Shown: positions 35,364 to 44,730, counted from the first letter of the stretch. The stretch is 64,000 bases of DNA from Pseudomonas mandelii (GCF_024138395.1 NZ_JAMYDU010000013.1:1-64000); one strand, 5' to 3'. A program made the numbers and translations. The notes: generated by a model not told the origin, from the letters alone.

Positions 35364-35681
35364 ATGGCACATGCTCAGGGTCAACAACATCCAATCAGTT
35401 TGTACCTTAAAATCTGGGGGCTGTTATTCGTCCTCAGCACGTTGTCGTACCTTGTCGACTATTTCCAGTTCCATGGCTACCTTCGGTGGTCCCTGATTAT
35501 CACGTTCATGTTGTTGAAGGCAGGTTTGATTGTCTCCATCTTCATGCACATGGCCTGGGAACGGTTGACCATGGTCTACGCCATATTGTTGCCACCTTTG
35601 TGTTTGCTGGTACTCGTCGGACTGATGGCCACCGAGGCAGACTATGTCTTCCTCAGCCGGGTCATTTCCTTCGGTCAATAA
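35364..35681 (+). CDS. Cytochrome c oxidase subunit IV (CyoD/CaaD type)
   Basis: A 105-residue protein with three hydrophobic helices and KIWGLLFVLSTLSYLVDYFQFHG plus LLKAGLIVSIFMHMAWER, the small-subunit pattern. The GTG-ATG pair at 35361-35366 leaves the start open; the ATG at 35364, 7 bases after GAGGAG, is chosen. Last gene of the oxidase operon. Confidence 0.87.
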   Translation: MAHAQGQQHPISLYLKIWGLLFVLSTLSYLVDYFQFHGYLRWSLIITFMLLKAGLIVSIFMHMAWERLTMVYAILLPPLCLLVLVGLMATEADYVFLSRVISFGQ

Positions 35682-35712
35682 GCAGCTTCCGGATGGCCTT
35701 CAGTCTCCATGG

Positions 35713-36273
35713 CTAACCCGATATCACTCGCTTGAACTGGTGCCATTTGTGCTGCCAGGCCACTGTCCAGTGGGGAGCTGCCGTTCCCGTGCCGGCGACT
35801 GTCAGCGTTGGATGATGTTCGATTACCCGGTCCAATATCGGTTCCTGATCCGGTTCAACATCCACGAAGAAGATATGTTTTCCATCTTCTACCAGCTGTT
35901 TAAAATTGCGGAAGTGAGCGTTCGGCACCTGGATACCAAAAAAGCCGCCTTCCCAGATGCAGAAGCCAAATATAACAATGGCCAGGAAGATAAAAGGCAC
36001 CCAGCCTGCGGCGGATTCGGTCCAACCCATCCAATAGGCGCCGCCAAGGACCAGCGCCGCGAGTGGCAATCCCACCACAGCACCAATCTCGCCAGAGTGA
36101 ACAACATCCTGTTTCATTAACGAGTTGACCTCGTGGAGGTGATGTTCTTCAACATCAGCAACTTGTTCACTGAGCACATGAATTTGTTCGGTATTGATGC
36201 CGTTGGCTTCCAGTTCATTTTCAACGGCTTCGAGATCGTCGAGATTGTCACTGATGTAATAGTGCCGATTCAT
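35713..36273 (-). CDS. Two-helix membrane protein with stress-protein-like termini
   Basis: A 186-residue protein: soluble N-terminal alpha/beta domain (1-60; MNRHYYISDNLDDLEAVENELEANGI), two membrane helices (about 62-84 and 91-110) and a soluble C-terminal domain (about 120-160, KHIFFVDVEPDQEPILDRVIEHHP). The layout resembles general-stress 17M-type proteins found near oxidase or stress genes, but I cannot assign a function. GGGAGG precedes the start. Convergent with the oxidase operon. Confidence 0.65.
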   Translation of the reverse strand: MNRHYYISDNLDDLEAVENELEANGINTEQIHVLSEQVADVEEHHLHEVNSLMKQDVVHSGEIGAVVGLPLAALVLGGAYWMGWTESAAGWVPFIFLAIVIFGFCIWEGGFFGIQVPNAHFRNFKQLVEDGKHIFFVDVEPDQEPILDRVIEHHPTLTVAGTGTAAPHWTVAWQHKWHQFKRVISG

Positions 36274-36484
36274 GCCACACCTCCCATCTCGTATTGGCTG
36301 TAGACCTCCTCTGTCTTGCAGCCGTTAACTGAGATTTGCAGTCGGTATCTGTGTCCGTGGGGAACGTTGCGCGCTTCATGCAATTTGAAGGAAGTATAGC
36401 ATTCGCTAGCATGCGGGCCGGGCAACGTCAAGATCTGAGAGGTGGCAGGGCTTGGCCCAAGCCCCAAACCCCAGACACAAAAAA

Positions 36485-36508
36485 ACCGGCCATCGAGGCC
36501 GGTTTTTT
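36485..36508 (-). terminator. Rho-independent terminator of tRNA-Gly
   Basis: ACCGGCC and GGCCGGT form a stem with T runs on both strands. On the minus strand the tRNA-Gly transcript ends here, 50 bp after the tRNA. Confidence 0.8.
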
Positions 36509-36556
36509 CTTTATCTGCATCCCCCGTCAAAAAACGACGTAAGACTGAAATCTGAT

Positions 36557-36630
36557 TGGAGCGGGTGAAGGGAATCGAACCCTCGTTATCAGCTTGGGAA
36601 GCTGGAGTAATGCCATTATACGACACCCGC
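36557..36630 (-). tRNA. tRNA-Gly (anticodon CCC)
   Basis: A 74-nt cloverleaf including an encoded CCA end. The acceptor arms GCGGGTG and CACCCGC pair fully, the anticodon arm is CAGC-TTCCCAA-GCTG with CCC as anticodon, and the T arm carries GGTTCGATTCC. It reads GGG codons. Confidence 0.95.
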
Positions 36631-36735
36631 TCAGAGCGGCTGACTTTGTACCAGATGTGAGCGCGGATTTGAAGTTTTTCTTTATGCTCGATGGCTTTAG
36701 CACGGGTTAAACGAAAGCATCGACCGCGTGGCGGT

Positions 36736-36804
36736 CATTCGCGGGCAAGCCTCGCGCCTACAGAATTGCATCAGTGTTGCAGTAGGGCGGGGCTTGCTCG
36801 CGAT
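36736..36804. repeat. REP doublet, diverged
   Basis: CATTCGCGGGCAAGCCTCGC at the left and GCGGGGCTTGCTCGCGATG at the right are inverted, imperfect copies. Confidence 0.7.
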
Positions 36805-36813
36805 GACTCTGTT

Positions 36814-37698
36814 TCAGATTGCCAATGCATGGTGGTCCTGGACGTAGTGGTAACGCGGCCGGCTTTCGTGTTGCGCCGGTTTCAGGAAGCCCAGCAGTGC
36901 GTTGCGGCTGTCTCGGCAGGCGGCTTTGTGCTCCATGTCGAGAAAGTGGCCGGTGGCCTGCAGGGTACTGAAGGTGCTGTGCTGCACGTGGCCAGCGAAC
37001 AGCTTGGCATCGGCGGCGGCGGTGTACTCGTCCCATTCGCCGTTCATGAACAGCACTGGCACGTTGATTTTCTTCGCCGCGTTCAGGTAGCACTGACGGT
37101 CGCTGTGGAGTACGTCGCTGATGTGAAAATGCATCTGCCCGTATTCATGTTCGGCCAATGAACTGACGTGACGGTAGTTGAAGCGCTTGAACAGCGAGGG
37201 CAAGTGTTTGCCGATGGTGCTGTTCACCAGGTCACCGACCCGGTTACCGTCCCGGCTGCCGAGATAATCGACACCGCGCTCAAGGTAGTCGAGCATGTGC
37301 TCGTTGACCACCGGCGAGAACGAGCTGATCACAGCCTTTTCGATGCGCCGTGGCTGTTGGGCGAGGGCGACGAGCGTGGCGGCGCCACCAAAGGAAAACG
37401 ACAGCACGTGCTCGGCGGCGAAGTGGTCGATCAGCTCGAGGAGGATCTGCCCTTCGATTTCCTTGGTGAGCATTTTCTCATGCAGGTTGTGGGCCTTGGA
37501 CTTGCCCGCGTAGGGCTGGTCGTAGCACACCACATTGAACTCTGGGTAAAGGTTTTTCACGGTCTGTGCAAACGACGCAGTCGTGGACATCGAGCCGTTG
37601 ACCAGAATGATGGTCTTCTCTGCGGCGTCTGCGCGATAGAACTCCGTGTAGACCCGATACTGACCCTGTATATCCAGCACAGCGATTTCTGGCCTCAT
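36814..37698 (-). CDS. phaG: (R)-3-hydroxydecanoyl-ACP:CoA transacylase / 3-hydroxyacyl-ACP thioesterase
   Basis: A 294-residue alpha/beta hydrolase that links fatty acid synthesis to medium-chain polyhydroxyalkanoate (and rhamnolipid-type) precursors. The first 20 residues (MRPEIAVLDIQGQYRVYTEF) are those of P. putida PhaG as I know it. The nucleophile elbow is SFSFGG (S102, with F where PhaG usually has W), the acid is in GEWDEYT (about D224) and the histidine in GHFLDME. RhlA is a paralogue with lower similarity. AGGAG lies 9 bases upstream. Confidence 0.92.
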   Translation of the reverse strand: MRPEIAVLDIQGQYRVYTEFYRADAAEKTIILVNGSMSTTASFAQTVKNLYPEFNVVCYDQPYAGKSKAHNLHEKMLTKEIEGQILLELIDHFAAEHVLSFSFGGAATLVALAQQPRRIEKAVISSFSPVVNEHMLDYLERGVDYLGSRDGNRVGDLVNSTIGKHLPSLFKRFNYRHVSSLAEHEYGQMHFHISDVLHSDRQCYLNAAKKINVPVLFMNGEWDEYTAAADAKLFAGHVQHSTFSTLQATGHFLDMEHKAACRDSRNALLGFLKPAQHESRPRYHYVQDHHALAI

Positions 37699-38013
37699 GT
37701 CATAAGACTCCTGGCAAGCGGGTATGCGCGCAAATCAGATTGCACGAGCTTTGTGACAGGTAGGCATACGCCTGGAATTTTTGAAGGCCCATGTCGATCC
37801 ATTGAAAGCCGGTCGACGGGTATTGTTATAAGCGGGCAGTTTGCCGGGGGAAGGCGGAACCTTAGGGTTCTCTGCCGGCAAAAAGTTTCTTAGAGTAGTT
37901 TTGTGACTCGTCGGTCACGTTTCGCGCCGACGTCCTGATTCAAGCAGCGGTCACGTCATCGCGCAAGTATCTTTCGCAAATTTTTCGATAACTTCTGCTG
38001 AGCGGTCGTCCGC
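37699..38013. other. 315-bp region between phaG and rsuA
   Basis: Both genes point left, so this holds the phaG promoter and the rsuA end. A short hairpin AGCGG...CCGCT at about 38001-38014 may help end rsuA transcription. No open frame or repeat of note. Confidence 0.45.
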
Positions 38014-38706
38014 TTAGATCAATCGGATCTCTTCGTTGCTCAACGACCGGTATTCGCCGGGCTTCAACCCATCGTCGAGCACCAGTGGCCCCATGCGTTC
38101 GCGGTGCAGTCGCAACACCTTGTTGTCGAAGTGGCCGAACATCCGTTTGACCTGATGATAGCGGCCTTCGACGATGCTCAGGCGCGCAGATTTTGGCCCG
38201 AGCACGACCAGTTCGGCCGGTTGTGTGGTGAGGTCTTCGAAGGCGAAATACAGCCCTTTGGCAAAGGTGACCGCGTATTCGGCAGTGATGTCCTGCTCGG
38301 TCTCGACGTAGTAGACCTTGGGGAGTTTGGTCTGCGGTTGGGTCAGGCGTCGCGACCAGCTGCCATCGTTGGTGATCAGCATCAGGCCGGTGGTGTTGAA
38401 GTCCAGGCGACCGGCGATGTGCAGGTCGTCCCTGTCCGGTTCATCGATCAGGTCGAGCACCGTCGGGTGTTGTGGGTCGCGGGTGGCACTGACGCAACCG
38501 GGTGGTTTGTGCAGCATGAAGTAGCGGGCCGGCTTGCCAACTTGCAGCACCTCGTCGTCGACTTCCACGCGGCTGAACTCAAGCACCTCGGCGTGAGGGT
38601 CGCTGACGACTTCTCCGTCGACCCTGACGCGTTTTTCCACCAGCAACAGGCGTACCTGCTTACGGTTGAAGCGGGGCAGGTTGCTGAGGAAGCGGTCAAC
38701 GCGCAT
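38014..38706 (-). CDS. rsuA: 16S rRNA pseudouridine(516) synthase
   Basis: A 230-residue enzyme: N-terminal S4 domain (MRVDRFLSNLPRFNRKQVRLLLVEKRVRVDGE), then the RsuA-family catalytic domain with GRLDFNTTGL, catalytic D102, and KPPGCVSAT. Length and catalytic residue number equal those of E. coli RsuA. It isomerises U516 of 16S rRNA. Confidence 0.92.
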   Translation of the reverse strand: MRVDRFLSNLPRFNRKQVRLLLVEKRVRVDGEVVSDPHAEVLEFSRVEVDDEVLQVGKPARYFMLHKPPGCVSATRDPQHPTVLDLIDEPDRDDLHIAGRLDFNTTGLMLITNDGSWSRRLTQPQTKLPKVYYVETEQDITAEYAVTFAKGLYFAFEDLTTQPAELVVLGPKSARLSIVEGRYHQVKRMFGHFDNKVLRLHRERMGPLVLDDGLKPGEYRSLSNEEIRLI

Positions 38707-38751
38707 GGCTAGGGTTCGGTGGGTGGATTCGATGGGAGAGCGCCGCGCATC

Positions 38752-38970
38752 TTACGTGATCGGCCAAGCGGCTGCTTGCAACTGCATCTCGACCTGGGCG
38801 CAGGCCGGGCACAGGCAGGACTTGTCGCGCAGTTCGGCGGGCAACGCCTGAAGCACCGCCGGATCGATGCTGACGCCGTAGCACCAGCAGGCGCGATCGA
38901 CGGTTCGCGGGTCAGCCAGGCTGCAGTCGTTGGAGGCACCACAGGCCGGGCACAGGTCAGGTTTATTCAT
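38752..38970 (-). CDS. Small cysteine-rich CWC family protein
   Basis: A 72-residue protein with eight cysteines (7, 10, 16, 28, 30, 52, 54, 57) including CPACG, ACWCYG and CLCPAC. The CWC tripeptide and paired CxxC fit the cysteine-rich CWC family, presumably zinc-binding. Lies 45 bp upstream of rsuA on the same strand. The binding site is poor, so the exact start is less certain. Confidence 0.75.
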   Translation of the reverse strand: MNKPDLCPACGASNDCSLADPRTVDRACWCYGVSIDPAVLQALPAELRDKSCLCPACAQVEMQLQAAAWPIT

Positions 38971-39078
38971 GAAGGAGCATCGGTTACGAGGAGCATTCGG
39001 TGACGGCCGGTTGGTTTGGCCCGAGACCGCGCATGATCGGCCGGCAAGCACTCCTGCGCAAGCCGGCGACCCTGAAAA

Positions 39079-40857
39079 TCAACGACGATCGTTCAAATAC
39101 GCACGCCACCCGCCCAAATGACTGATATCCACCGCCCCCTCCAGCCCATAGGGCTCACAGATAAACCCGCTCTCCCAACGCCCATCCGCCAGTTGCACTT
39201 TGCCCAACCCCAGCGGCGCCGGAATCCCGGTCAGGAATGAACCCAACTCACTGCTCGGCAACTCCCACACTTCCACCGCAATCGCCACGCCGCCTTCTTT
39301 CACACGGACCATGCCGGGACGATACGGTGGACCGCCAGCCAGGGCATACAGTTGATAGTCGGCAGAACTGTGAGTCGCTTCGACCAGCCGCGCTCCACGC
39401 TGCTTGAGTTGCCAGTTCAGCGCCAGCCCATCCAGGTGCGCGCCGCAGACCACCAGCCGTGCGCGATCATTGCGCGCAACATGTGTCGGCGCAGGCGCGG
39501 CCAACCCTTGCTGGCGTTGCAAGGCATCCGCCACGCTCAACAGATACTGATCAGTGAACGCCCGGCCGAACAATGTCACGCCCCATGGCAAACCATTGCC
39601 CATGAATCCGCTGGGCACGGCGACGGCGGCGTAATCGAGCAGGTTCATGAAGTTGGTGTAGTAGCCCAGTTCCGAGTTGCGCAGCACCGGTTCGGCCGCA
39701 AGCTCCGCCCGTGTCACCGGGCGGCCGATGGTTGGCGTGACCACGCAATCAAGGCCTTCCAGGGCTTTGTCGCACAGCGCTTTCAAGGCCTGCAGACGGT
39801 ATTGGGCACGGAAGGTTTGCACGCCGGTTACCGCTGGAGCTTTGGCCAGCACGGCGCGAATCACCGGCAGCACGGCTTGAGGATGTTGTTCCATCAACTC
39901 GCCGGCCACGCTGTAACGCTCGGCCACCCACGGCCCCTCGTAGAGCAACCGCGCCGCTTCGAGAAACGGCGACAAATCCAGTTCGACCGCCTCGCAGCCC
40001 ATGGCTTTGAGCTGGTCGATGGCATCGCCGAACAGCAACGGGCCTTCAGGACAGCCAAAGAACGCCAGATCCTGCGCACGGGGCACGCCGAAACGAAATG
40101 GACGTGGTGTGCCGAAAGCCGAGCCGTCATTCCACAGCGGATTACTGCGGCTGTATTCGTCCCGTGGATCGAGATGAGCGGTGAGCGCGAGCAACTGACT
40201 GGCTTCCCGGGCCGTGGCCGTGAAAGTCGTGACGCAATCGAGCGTTCGACAGGCCGGAACCACACCGGCAGTGGAGATCAGCCCTTTGCTGGCTTTCAAA
40301 CCGACCAGATTGTTCAATGCCGCCGGCACGCGACCGGAGCCTGCCGTGTCCGTGCCCAGGGAAAAACTCGCCACCCCGAGAGCCACCGCCAGTGACGACC
40401 CGGCGCTGGAACCGCCCGACGGATACTCCGGCAACACGCTGTTTGGGCAAGCGCCATAGGGCGAGCGGCTGCCATTGAGGCCAGTGGCGAACTGGTCGAG
40501 GTTGGTCTTGCCCAACGGGATAGCACCCAGCGCCAGCAGTTGCTCGACGATGGTTGCCGAGCGTTCCGGCACATAAGCAAACGCCGGACACGCCGCCGTG
40601 GTGGGAATGCCCGCCAAGTCGATATTGTCCTTGATCGCGAACGGTACGCCGTACAGCGGCAGGCTGCCTGGGTCACGATCGTCGAGTGCGGCGAGGTACG
40701 GTTCCAGTTCCAGGGCGCTGAGCAAATGGATGAACAGGTGATAGTCCGGGTTCAGTGCCGCGGCTTTTTCACGCAGGTTCAGCAGCAGTTGCCGAGGCGT
40801 AGTGCTGCCGTCACGGTAAGCGTTGCGCAGGGCGTCGAGTTGCAGATTGATGTTCAT
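39079..40857 (-). CDS. atzF: Allophanate hydrolase
   Basis: A 592-residue two-domain enzyme that converts allophanate to CO2 and ammonia. Amidase-signature domain 1-440 with the catalytic triad K76, cis-Ser S150 (PSGGSSAGSS) and nucleophile S174 (GTDTAGSGRVPAA), and a C-terminal domain (about 465-592; LVVCGAHLDGLALN...AGGPPYRPGMV). AAAGGA lies 8 bases before the ATG. Last gene of the guanidine-riboswitch operon, 15 bp after the carboxylase. Confidence 0.94.
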   Translation of the reverse strand: MNINLQLDALRNAYRDGSTTPRQLLLNLREKAAALNPDYHLFIHLLSALELEPYLAALDDRDPGSLPLYGVPFAIKDNIDLAGIPTTAACPAFAYVPERSATIVEQLLALGAIPLGKTNLDQFATGLNGSRSPYGACPNSVLPEYPSGGSSAGSSLAVALGVASFSLGTDTAGSGRVPAALNNLVGLKASKGLISTAGVVPACRTLDCVTTFTATAREASQLLALTAHLDPRDEYSRSNPLWNDGSAFGTPRPFRFGVPRAQDLAFFGCPEGPLLFGDAIDQLKAMGCEAVELDLSPFLEAARLLYEGPWVAERYSVAGELMEQHPQAVLPVIRAVLAKAPAVTGVQTFRAQYRLQALKALCDKALEGLDCVVTPTIGRPVTRAELAAEPVLRNSELGYYTNFMNLLDYAAVAVPSGFMGNGLPWGVTLFGRAFTDQYLLSVADALQRQQGLAAPAPTHVARNDRARLVVCGAHLDGLALNWQLKQRGARLVEATHSSADYQLYALAGGPPYRPGMVRVKEGGVAIAVEVWELPSSELGSFLTGIPAPLGLGKVQLADGRWESGFICEPYGLEGAVDISHLGGWRAYLNDRR

Positions 40858-40872
40858 GGCGTTAATCCTTTT

Positions 40873-43800
40873 TTAATGGCTTGAGTCGAGTTCCAGCACC
40901 ACCACACGTTGCCCGGCACGCACTGCCGAACCCGGTTGCACGCGAATCTCGCGCACCACGCCCGCCATGGGCGCGAGCAGCGGGATTTCCATCTTCATCG
41001 ACTCCAGAATCACCAGCACATCCCCCGCCGCGACCCGGCTGCCAGCCTGCACCTGAACCTGCCAGAGGTTGCCGGCGATGTGGCTGTCGACACTCCGTTG
41101 ACCACTGGCCAGCGGTGCATCTTCGGTCACTTCCGGGGCCAGCTCTTCGCTGTCGAAGTGCGCCTGACCGCTGGCGATCCAGCGTTCGCGCTCGGCATTG
41201 AACGCGCCTTTTTGCTGATCCCGAAAGGCTGCGATGCTCTCAGCTTCCTTGGTCAAGAACGCCTGGTAATCCGCGAGATTCAACTGGCTGTGTTCGATGT
41301 TCAGATCAAAGCGCCCCAGCGGGAAATCCCGACGAATGCGCAGCAGTTCATCGGCGCTCACCGGGTAGAACCGGATCTGGTCGAAGAAGCGCAGCAGCCA
41401 CGGTTTGCCATCGAACGCGGCGACTTCGCGATAGCGATTCCACATCTGCAGCGTGCGACCGACGAACTGATAACCGCCGGGGCCTTCCATGCCGTACACG
41501 CACATGTAGGCGCCACCAATGCCTACCGAGTTTTCCGCGGTCCAGGTGCGGGCCGGGTTGTACTTGGTCGTCACCAGGCGATGCCGAGGATCGAGCGGGG
41601 TGGCGACCGGTGCGCCGAGGTAGACGTCGCCCAGGCCCATTACCAGATAGCTGGCGTCGAACACTGTGCGCTGCACTTCGTCGAGGTTCGGCAGGTCGTT
41701 GATGCGGCGGATGAACTCCAGATTGCTCGGGCACCAAGGCGCGTCCTTACGCACGGTGGTCATGTATTTCTCGATCGCCAACTGGCAGGCCGGGTCATCC
41801 CAGGACAGTGGCAGATGGACGATGCGCGAGGGCACTTGCAGGTCCTTGGCGGCGCACACGGCGTCCCATTCACCGGCGACAATGCCCAGCAGATCGGCCA
41901 GCGGCAGCTGCTCGGGTTGGTAGTGCACTTGCAGCGAGCGGATGCCCGGCGTCAGGTCGATCACGCCGTGCAGGTGTTTGCTTTCCAGTGCCTGCATCAA
42001 CGCGTGAGCGCGAAAGCGCAGAACAAGGTCCAGCTCGGGGGCACCGATTTCCAATAACAAATGAGTGTCGCCGGACAGTCTCGCAACCAGCCTCGTTTCG
42101 TCCTGGCCCAAATCCAACACCACAGGCGACGCAATCCCCTGTGGGAGCTGGCTTGCCTGCGATGAAGTTGATGCGGTGTCTGGTCGGGCCTCATCGCAGG
42201 CAAGCCAGCTCCCACAGGAATCCCATTTCAACGCGAGATTGCGCGCGGTCTTGAGGTCGACTGCGATGAACTGAACCTTATCCCCAGCCTTGAGCTGACC
42301 CAGCTGCCAAAGGTCCGCCTCGATCACCGTCACCGGGCAGACAAAACCACCGAGGCTCGGGCCATCGGGACCGAGGATCACGGGCATGTCGCCGGTGAAA
42401 TCCACCGCGCCAATCGCGTACGGATTGTCATGAATATTCGACGGATGCAATCCCGCTTCACCACCGTCGGCCCGCACCCATTCAGGCTTCGGCCCGATCA
42501 ACCGCACACCGGTGCGGCTCGAGTTGAAGTGCACTTCCCACTGCGTGGCGAAGAAGGTAGCGATGTAGTTTTCAGTGAAGTATTCCGGCGCGCCATGCGG
42601 ACCGTAGATCACCCGAATACGCCGCATGCTCGACAACTCGCTGATCTGAACTTCAGCCAGTGATTGACCAGCACTTCGGTCGATCAAGGCAGGCACATGT
42701 AACACATCGCCAGCGCGCAACGCACGGCCACCATGCCCACCAAACTGACCGAGCGTGAACGTACTCTTGCTGCCCAGATAATCCGGCACTTGCAGACCGC
42801 CGCGCAGGCACAGGTAGCTGCGTGCGCCTGCACCGCCAAGGGTGCCAAGGCTCAAAGTGGCACCGGCGGGAATCAGCAGTGCCGTGTTCATCGCCACGGT
42901 TTCACCATTCAACGTCAGTGGAATCACCGCACCGGTGACGGCCACCACCGCATCACAATTGAAGCGCAATAACGGACCGCTCATGGTGATTTCCAGCGCC
43001 GCTGCACCTTCATCGTTCCCCAGCAAGCGATTGCCCAGACGCAGTGCCCGGTTGTCCATCGGTCCCGACGGCGGCACGCCCACCGCCCAGTAACCGAGGC
43101 GTCCGGGATAGTCCTGAACGCTGGTCTGGGTGCCAGCGCTAAGCACTTCAAAGGTGTTGGCTTGATAGACCAGGCCTTCCAGGCAACAGGTCCACGGCTG
43201 GCCACTGGCAAAGGGAGCATCGAGCAGAATCTGGCGTAGGTAATCGCGGTTGGTTTCCACGCCATACAGCAGGCTGTCACCCAGAGCCTGATGCAGATCG
43301 ACGCGCGCTTCTTCGCGAGTCGGCGCCCAGCTGATGACCTTGGCGATCATCGGATCGAAGTACGGCGGGATCTCACAACCGGCCTCGACCCACGTGTCGA
43401 TGCGCAGGTGTTTCCCATCGGCGGCAGGGAAGTTCACGGCAGTGAGCAGACCGGGACTCGGCTGGAAATCCCGACCCGGATCTTCGGCATAGAGTCGTGC
43501 CTGAATGGAATGGCCGCAGGCTTTCAATCCTTGACTCAACGTGCGCAGCGGCGGCAAATCACCGGCCGCCAGTTCCACCATCCAGCGCACCAGATCTACG
43601 CCCCACACTTGTTCGGTGACGCCGTGCTCTACCTGTAAACGGGTATTCACTTCAAGAAAATAGAAATGCTGGGCATCGCTGTCGAAGACGAATTCCACAG
43701 TGCCCGCGCTGCGGTAATTCACCGCTGTGGCCAGTTTGATCGCCGCGGCACAGAGTTCGTCAGCCATGCCCTCGGGCAGGTTCGGCGCCGGGGTTTCCTC

Positions 43801-44514
43801 GAGGACTTTCTGGTTGCGCCGCTGCACCGAACAGTCGCGCACGCCGAGGGCAATGACCTCACCCTGGCCGTCGCCGAACACCTGCACTTCCAGATGCCGA
43901 GCGCGTTGGATGTACTTTTCGATGAACACGCCGGCGTCGCTGAAATTGTTCTGACCAAGGCGTTTGACGGCTTCGAACGACTCGCTCAATTCGCCGGCGC
44001 TGCGGCACACGCGCATACCAATGCCGCCTCCGCCGGCGGTGCTTTTGAGCATCACCGGATAGCCGACCTGCTCGCCTGCTATCAACGCTGCGTCGAGGCT
44101 GTCGAGCAGCTCGGTACCTTCGAGCATTGGCACGCCGTGTTGCTTGGCCAGTGCGCGTGCGGTGTGCTTGAGGCCGAACACCCGCAGTTGCTCTGGTGTA
44201 GGGCCGATGAAGGCGATGCCGGCCGCTTCGCACGCTTGGGCGAATGCAGCGTTTTCCGAGAGAAAACCATAACCGGGATGGATCGCGGTGGCACCGGTGG
44301 CTTTTGCGATGGTGAGGATTTTATCCACGGCCAGATACGTGCCGGCTGCCGCGCCTTCACCGAGGCAGTGGGCCTCAGAGGCTTGCAGAATATGCAGGCT
44401 GGCGGCGTCGGCTTCGGAGTAAACCGCGACGCCCTTGACCTGCAATTCACCGAGGGTGCGCAGGATGCGGCAGGCGATGGCGCCACGGTTGGCAATGAGA
44501 ACTTTTTTGAACAT
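40873..44514 (-). CDS. Biotin-dependent guanidine/urea carboxylase, with an in-frame REP insertion
   Basis: A 1213-residue enzyme: biotin carboxylase domain (1-450; KVLIANRGAIACRILR, ATP loop GGGGIGMR), carboxyltransferase domains of KipA type (about 455-760) and KipI type (about 800-1010), and a C-terminal biotinyl domain with ESMKMEIP. It carboxylates its substrate with ATP and bicarbonate. The riboswitch and DUF1989 partners point to guanidine rather than urea as substrate. Residues about 766-793 are encoded by a complete REP hairpin (42138-42218) lying in the linker between the two carboxyltransferase halves; the frame stays open. Confidence 0.93.
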   Translation of the reverse strand: MFKKVLIANRGAIACRILRTLGELQVKGVAVYSEADAASLHILQASEAHCLGEGAAAGTYLAVDKILTIAKATGATAIHPGYGFLSENAAFAQACEAAGIAFIGPTPEQLRVFGLKHTARALAKQHGVPMLEGTELLDSLDAALIAGEQVGYPVMLKSTAGGGGIGMRVCRSAGELSESFEAVKRLGQNNFSDAGVFIEKYIQRARHLEVQVFGDGQGEVIALGVRDCSVQRRNQKVLEETPAPNLPEGMADELCAAAIKLATAVNYRSAGTVEFVFDSDAQHFYFLEVNTRLQVEHGVTEQVWGVDLVRWMVELAAGDLPPLRTLSQGLKACGHSIQARLYAEDPGRDFQPSPGLLTAVNFPAADGKHLRIDTWVEAGCEIPPYFDPMIAKVISWAPTREEARVDLHQALGDSLLYGVETNRDYLRQILLDAPFASGQPWTCCLEGLVYQANTFEVLSAGTQTSVQDYPGRLGYWAVGVPPSGPMDNRALRLGNRLLGNDEGAAALEITMSGPLLRFNCDAVVAVTGAVIPLTLNGETVAMNTALLIPAGATLSLGTLGGAGARSYLCLRGGLQVPDYLGSKSTFTLGQFGGHGGRALRAGDVLHVPALIDRSAGQSLAEVQISELSSMRRIRVIYGPHGAPEYFTENYIATFFATQWEVHFNSSRTGVRLIGPKPEWVRADGGEAGLHPSNIHDNPYAIGAVDFTGDMPVILGPDGPSLGGFVCPVTVIEADLWQLGQLKAGDKVQFIAVDLKTARNLALKWDSCGSWLACDEARPDTASTSSQASQLPQGIASPVVLDLGQDETRLVARLSGDTHLLLEIGAPELDLVLRFRAHALMQALESKHLHGVIDLTPGIRSLQVHYQPEQLPLADLLGIVAGEWDAVCAAKDLQVPSRIVHLPLSWDDPACQLAIEKYMTTVRKDAPWCPSNLEFIRRINDLPNLDEVQRTVFDASYLVMGLGDVYLGAPVATPLDPRHRLVTTKYNPARTWTAENSVGIGGAYMCVYGMEGPGGYQFVGRTLQMWNRYREVAAFDGKPWLLRFFDQIRFYPVSADELLRIRRDFPLGRFDLNIEHSQLNLADYQAFLTKEAESIAAFRDQQKGAFNAERERWIASGQAHFDSEELAPEVTEDAPLASGQRSVDSHIAGNLWQVQVQAGSRVAAGDVLVILESMKMEIPLLAPMAGVVREIRVQPGSAVRAGQRVVVLELDSSH
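42138..42218. repeat. REP hairpin inside the carboxylase coding sequence
   Basis: The 28-bp arm at 42138-42165 (beginning CCTGTGGGAGCTGGCTTGCC) is the perfect inverse of 42191-42218. The whole element is 81 bp, exactly 27 codons, so the reading frame is kept. All the other REP elements in this window lie between genes. Confidence 0.92.
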
Positions 44515-44639
44515 GGCATGACCCCTGGAGGCGATAACGCATCAGCCTCGACCTGGGATGCGGGCCGTCCCGCAGTTTTTCGAAAGGCGCCGAGGTCGTC
44601 CTCGGCGGCAGAATTAACTCCCAAACACCACCGAACCCT

Positions 44640-44730
44640 TGTGGGAGCGAGCTTGCTCGCGATGGCGTCGGAACTTTCAAAATCGATGTCGACTGACACA
44701 CCGCTATCGCGAGCAAGCTCGCTCCCACAG
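44640..44730. repeat. REP doublet within the operon
   Basis: TGTGGGAGCGAGCTTGCTCG at the left is the inverse of CGAGCAAGCTCGCTCCCACA at the right. It fills much of the 302-bp gap between the DUF1989 gene at 44817 and the carboxylase at 44514, the only large gap in the operon; nothing else is visible in that gap. Confidence 0.88.

Noticed and set aside
36270..36626. 118-codon open frame across the tRNA-Gly gene
   Set aside because: It runs through the tRNA and its terminator, so it is not a protein gene.
36814..37698. Assignment as RhlA (rhamnolipid synthase)
   Set aside because: RhlA is a paralogue, but the N-terminus and length match PhaG much better and no rhlB is adjacent.
37699..37800. 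AlgU-type promoter upstream of phaG
   Set aside because: I looked for GAACTT-N16/17-TCTGA on the minus strand and found no convincing match.
40873..44514. Plain urea carboxylase in a urea amidolyase operon
   Set aside because: The guanidine-I riboswitch and the DUF1989 pair point to guanidine; urea cannot be excluded without assay.
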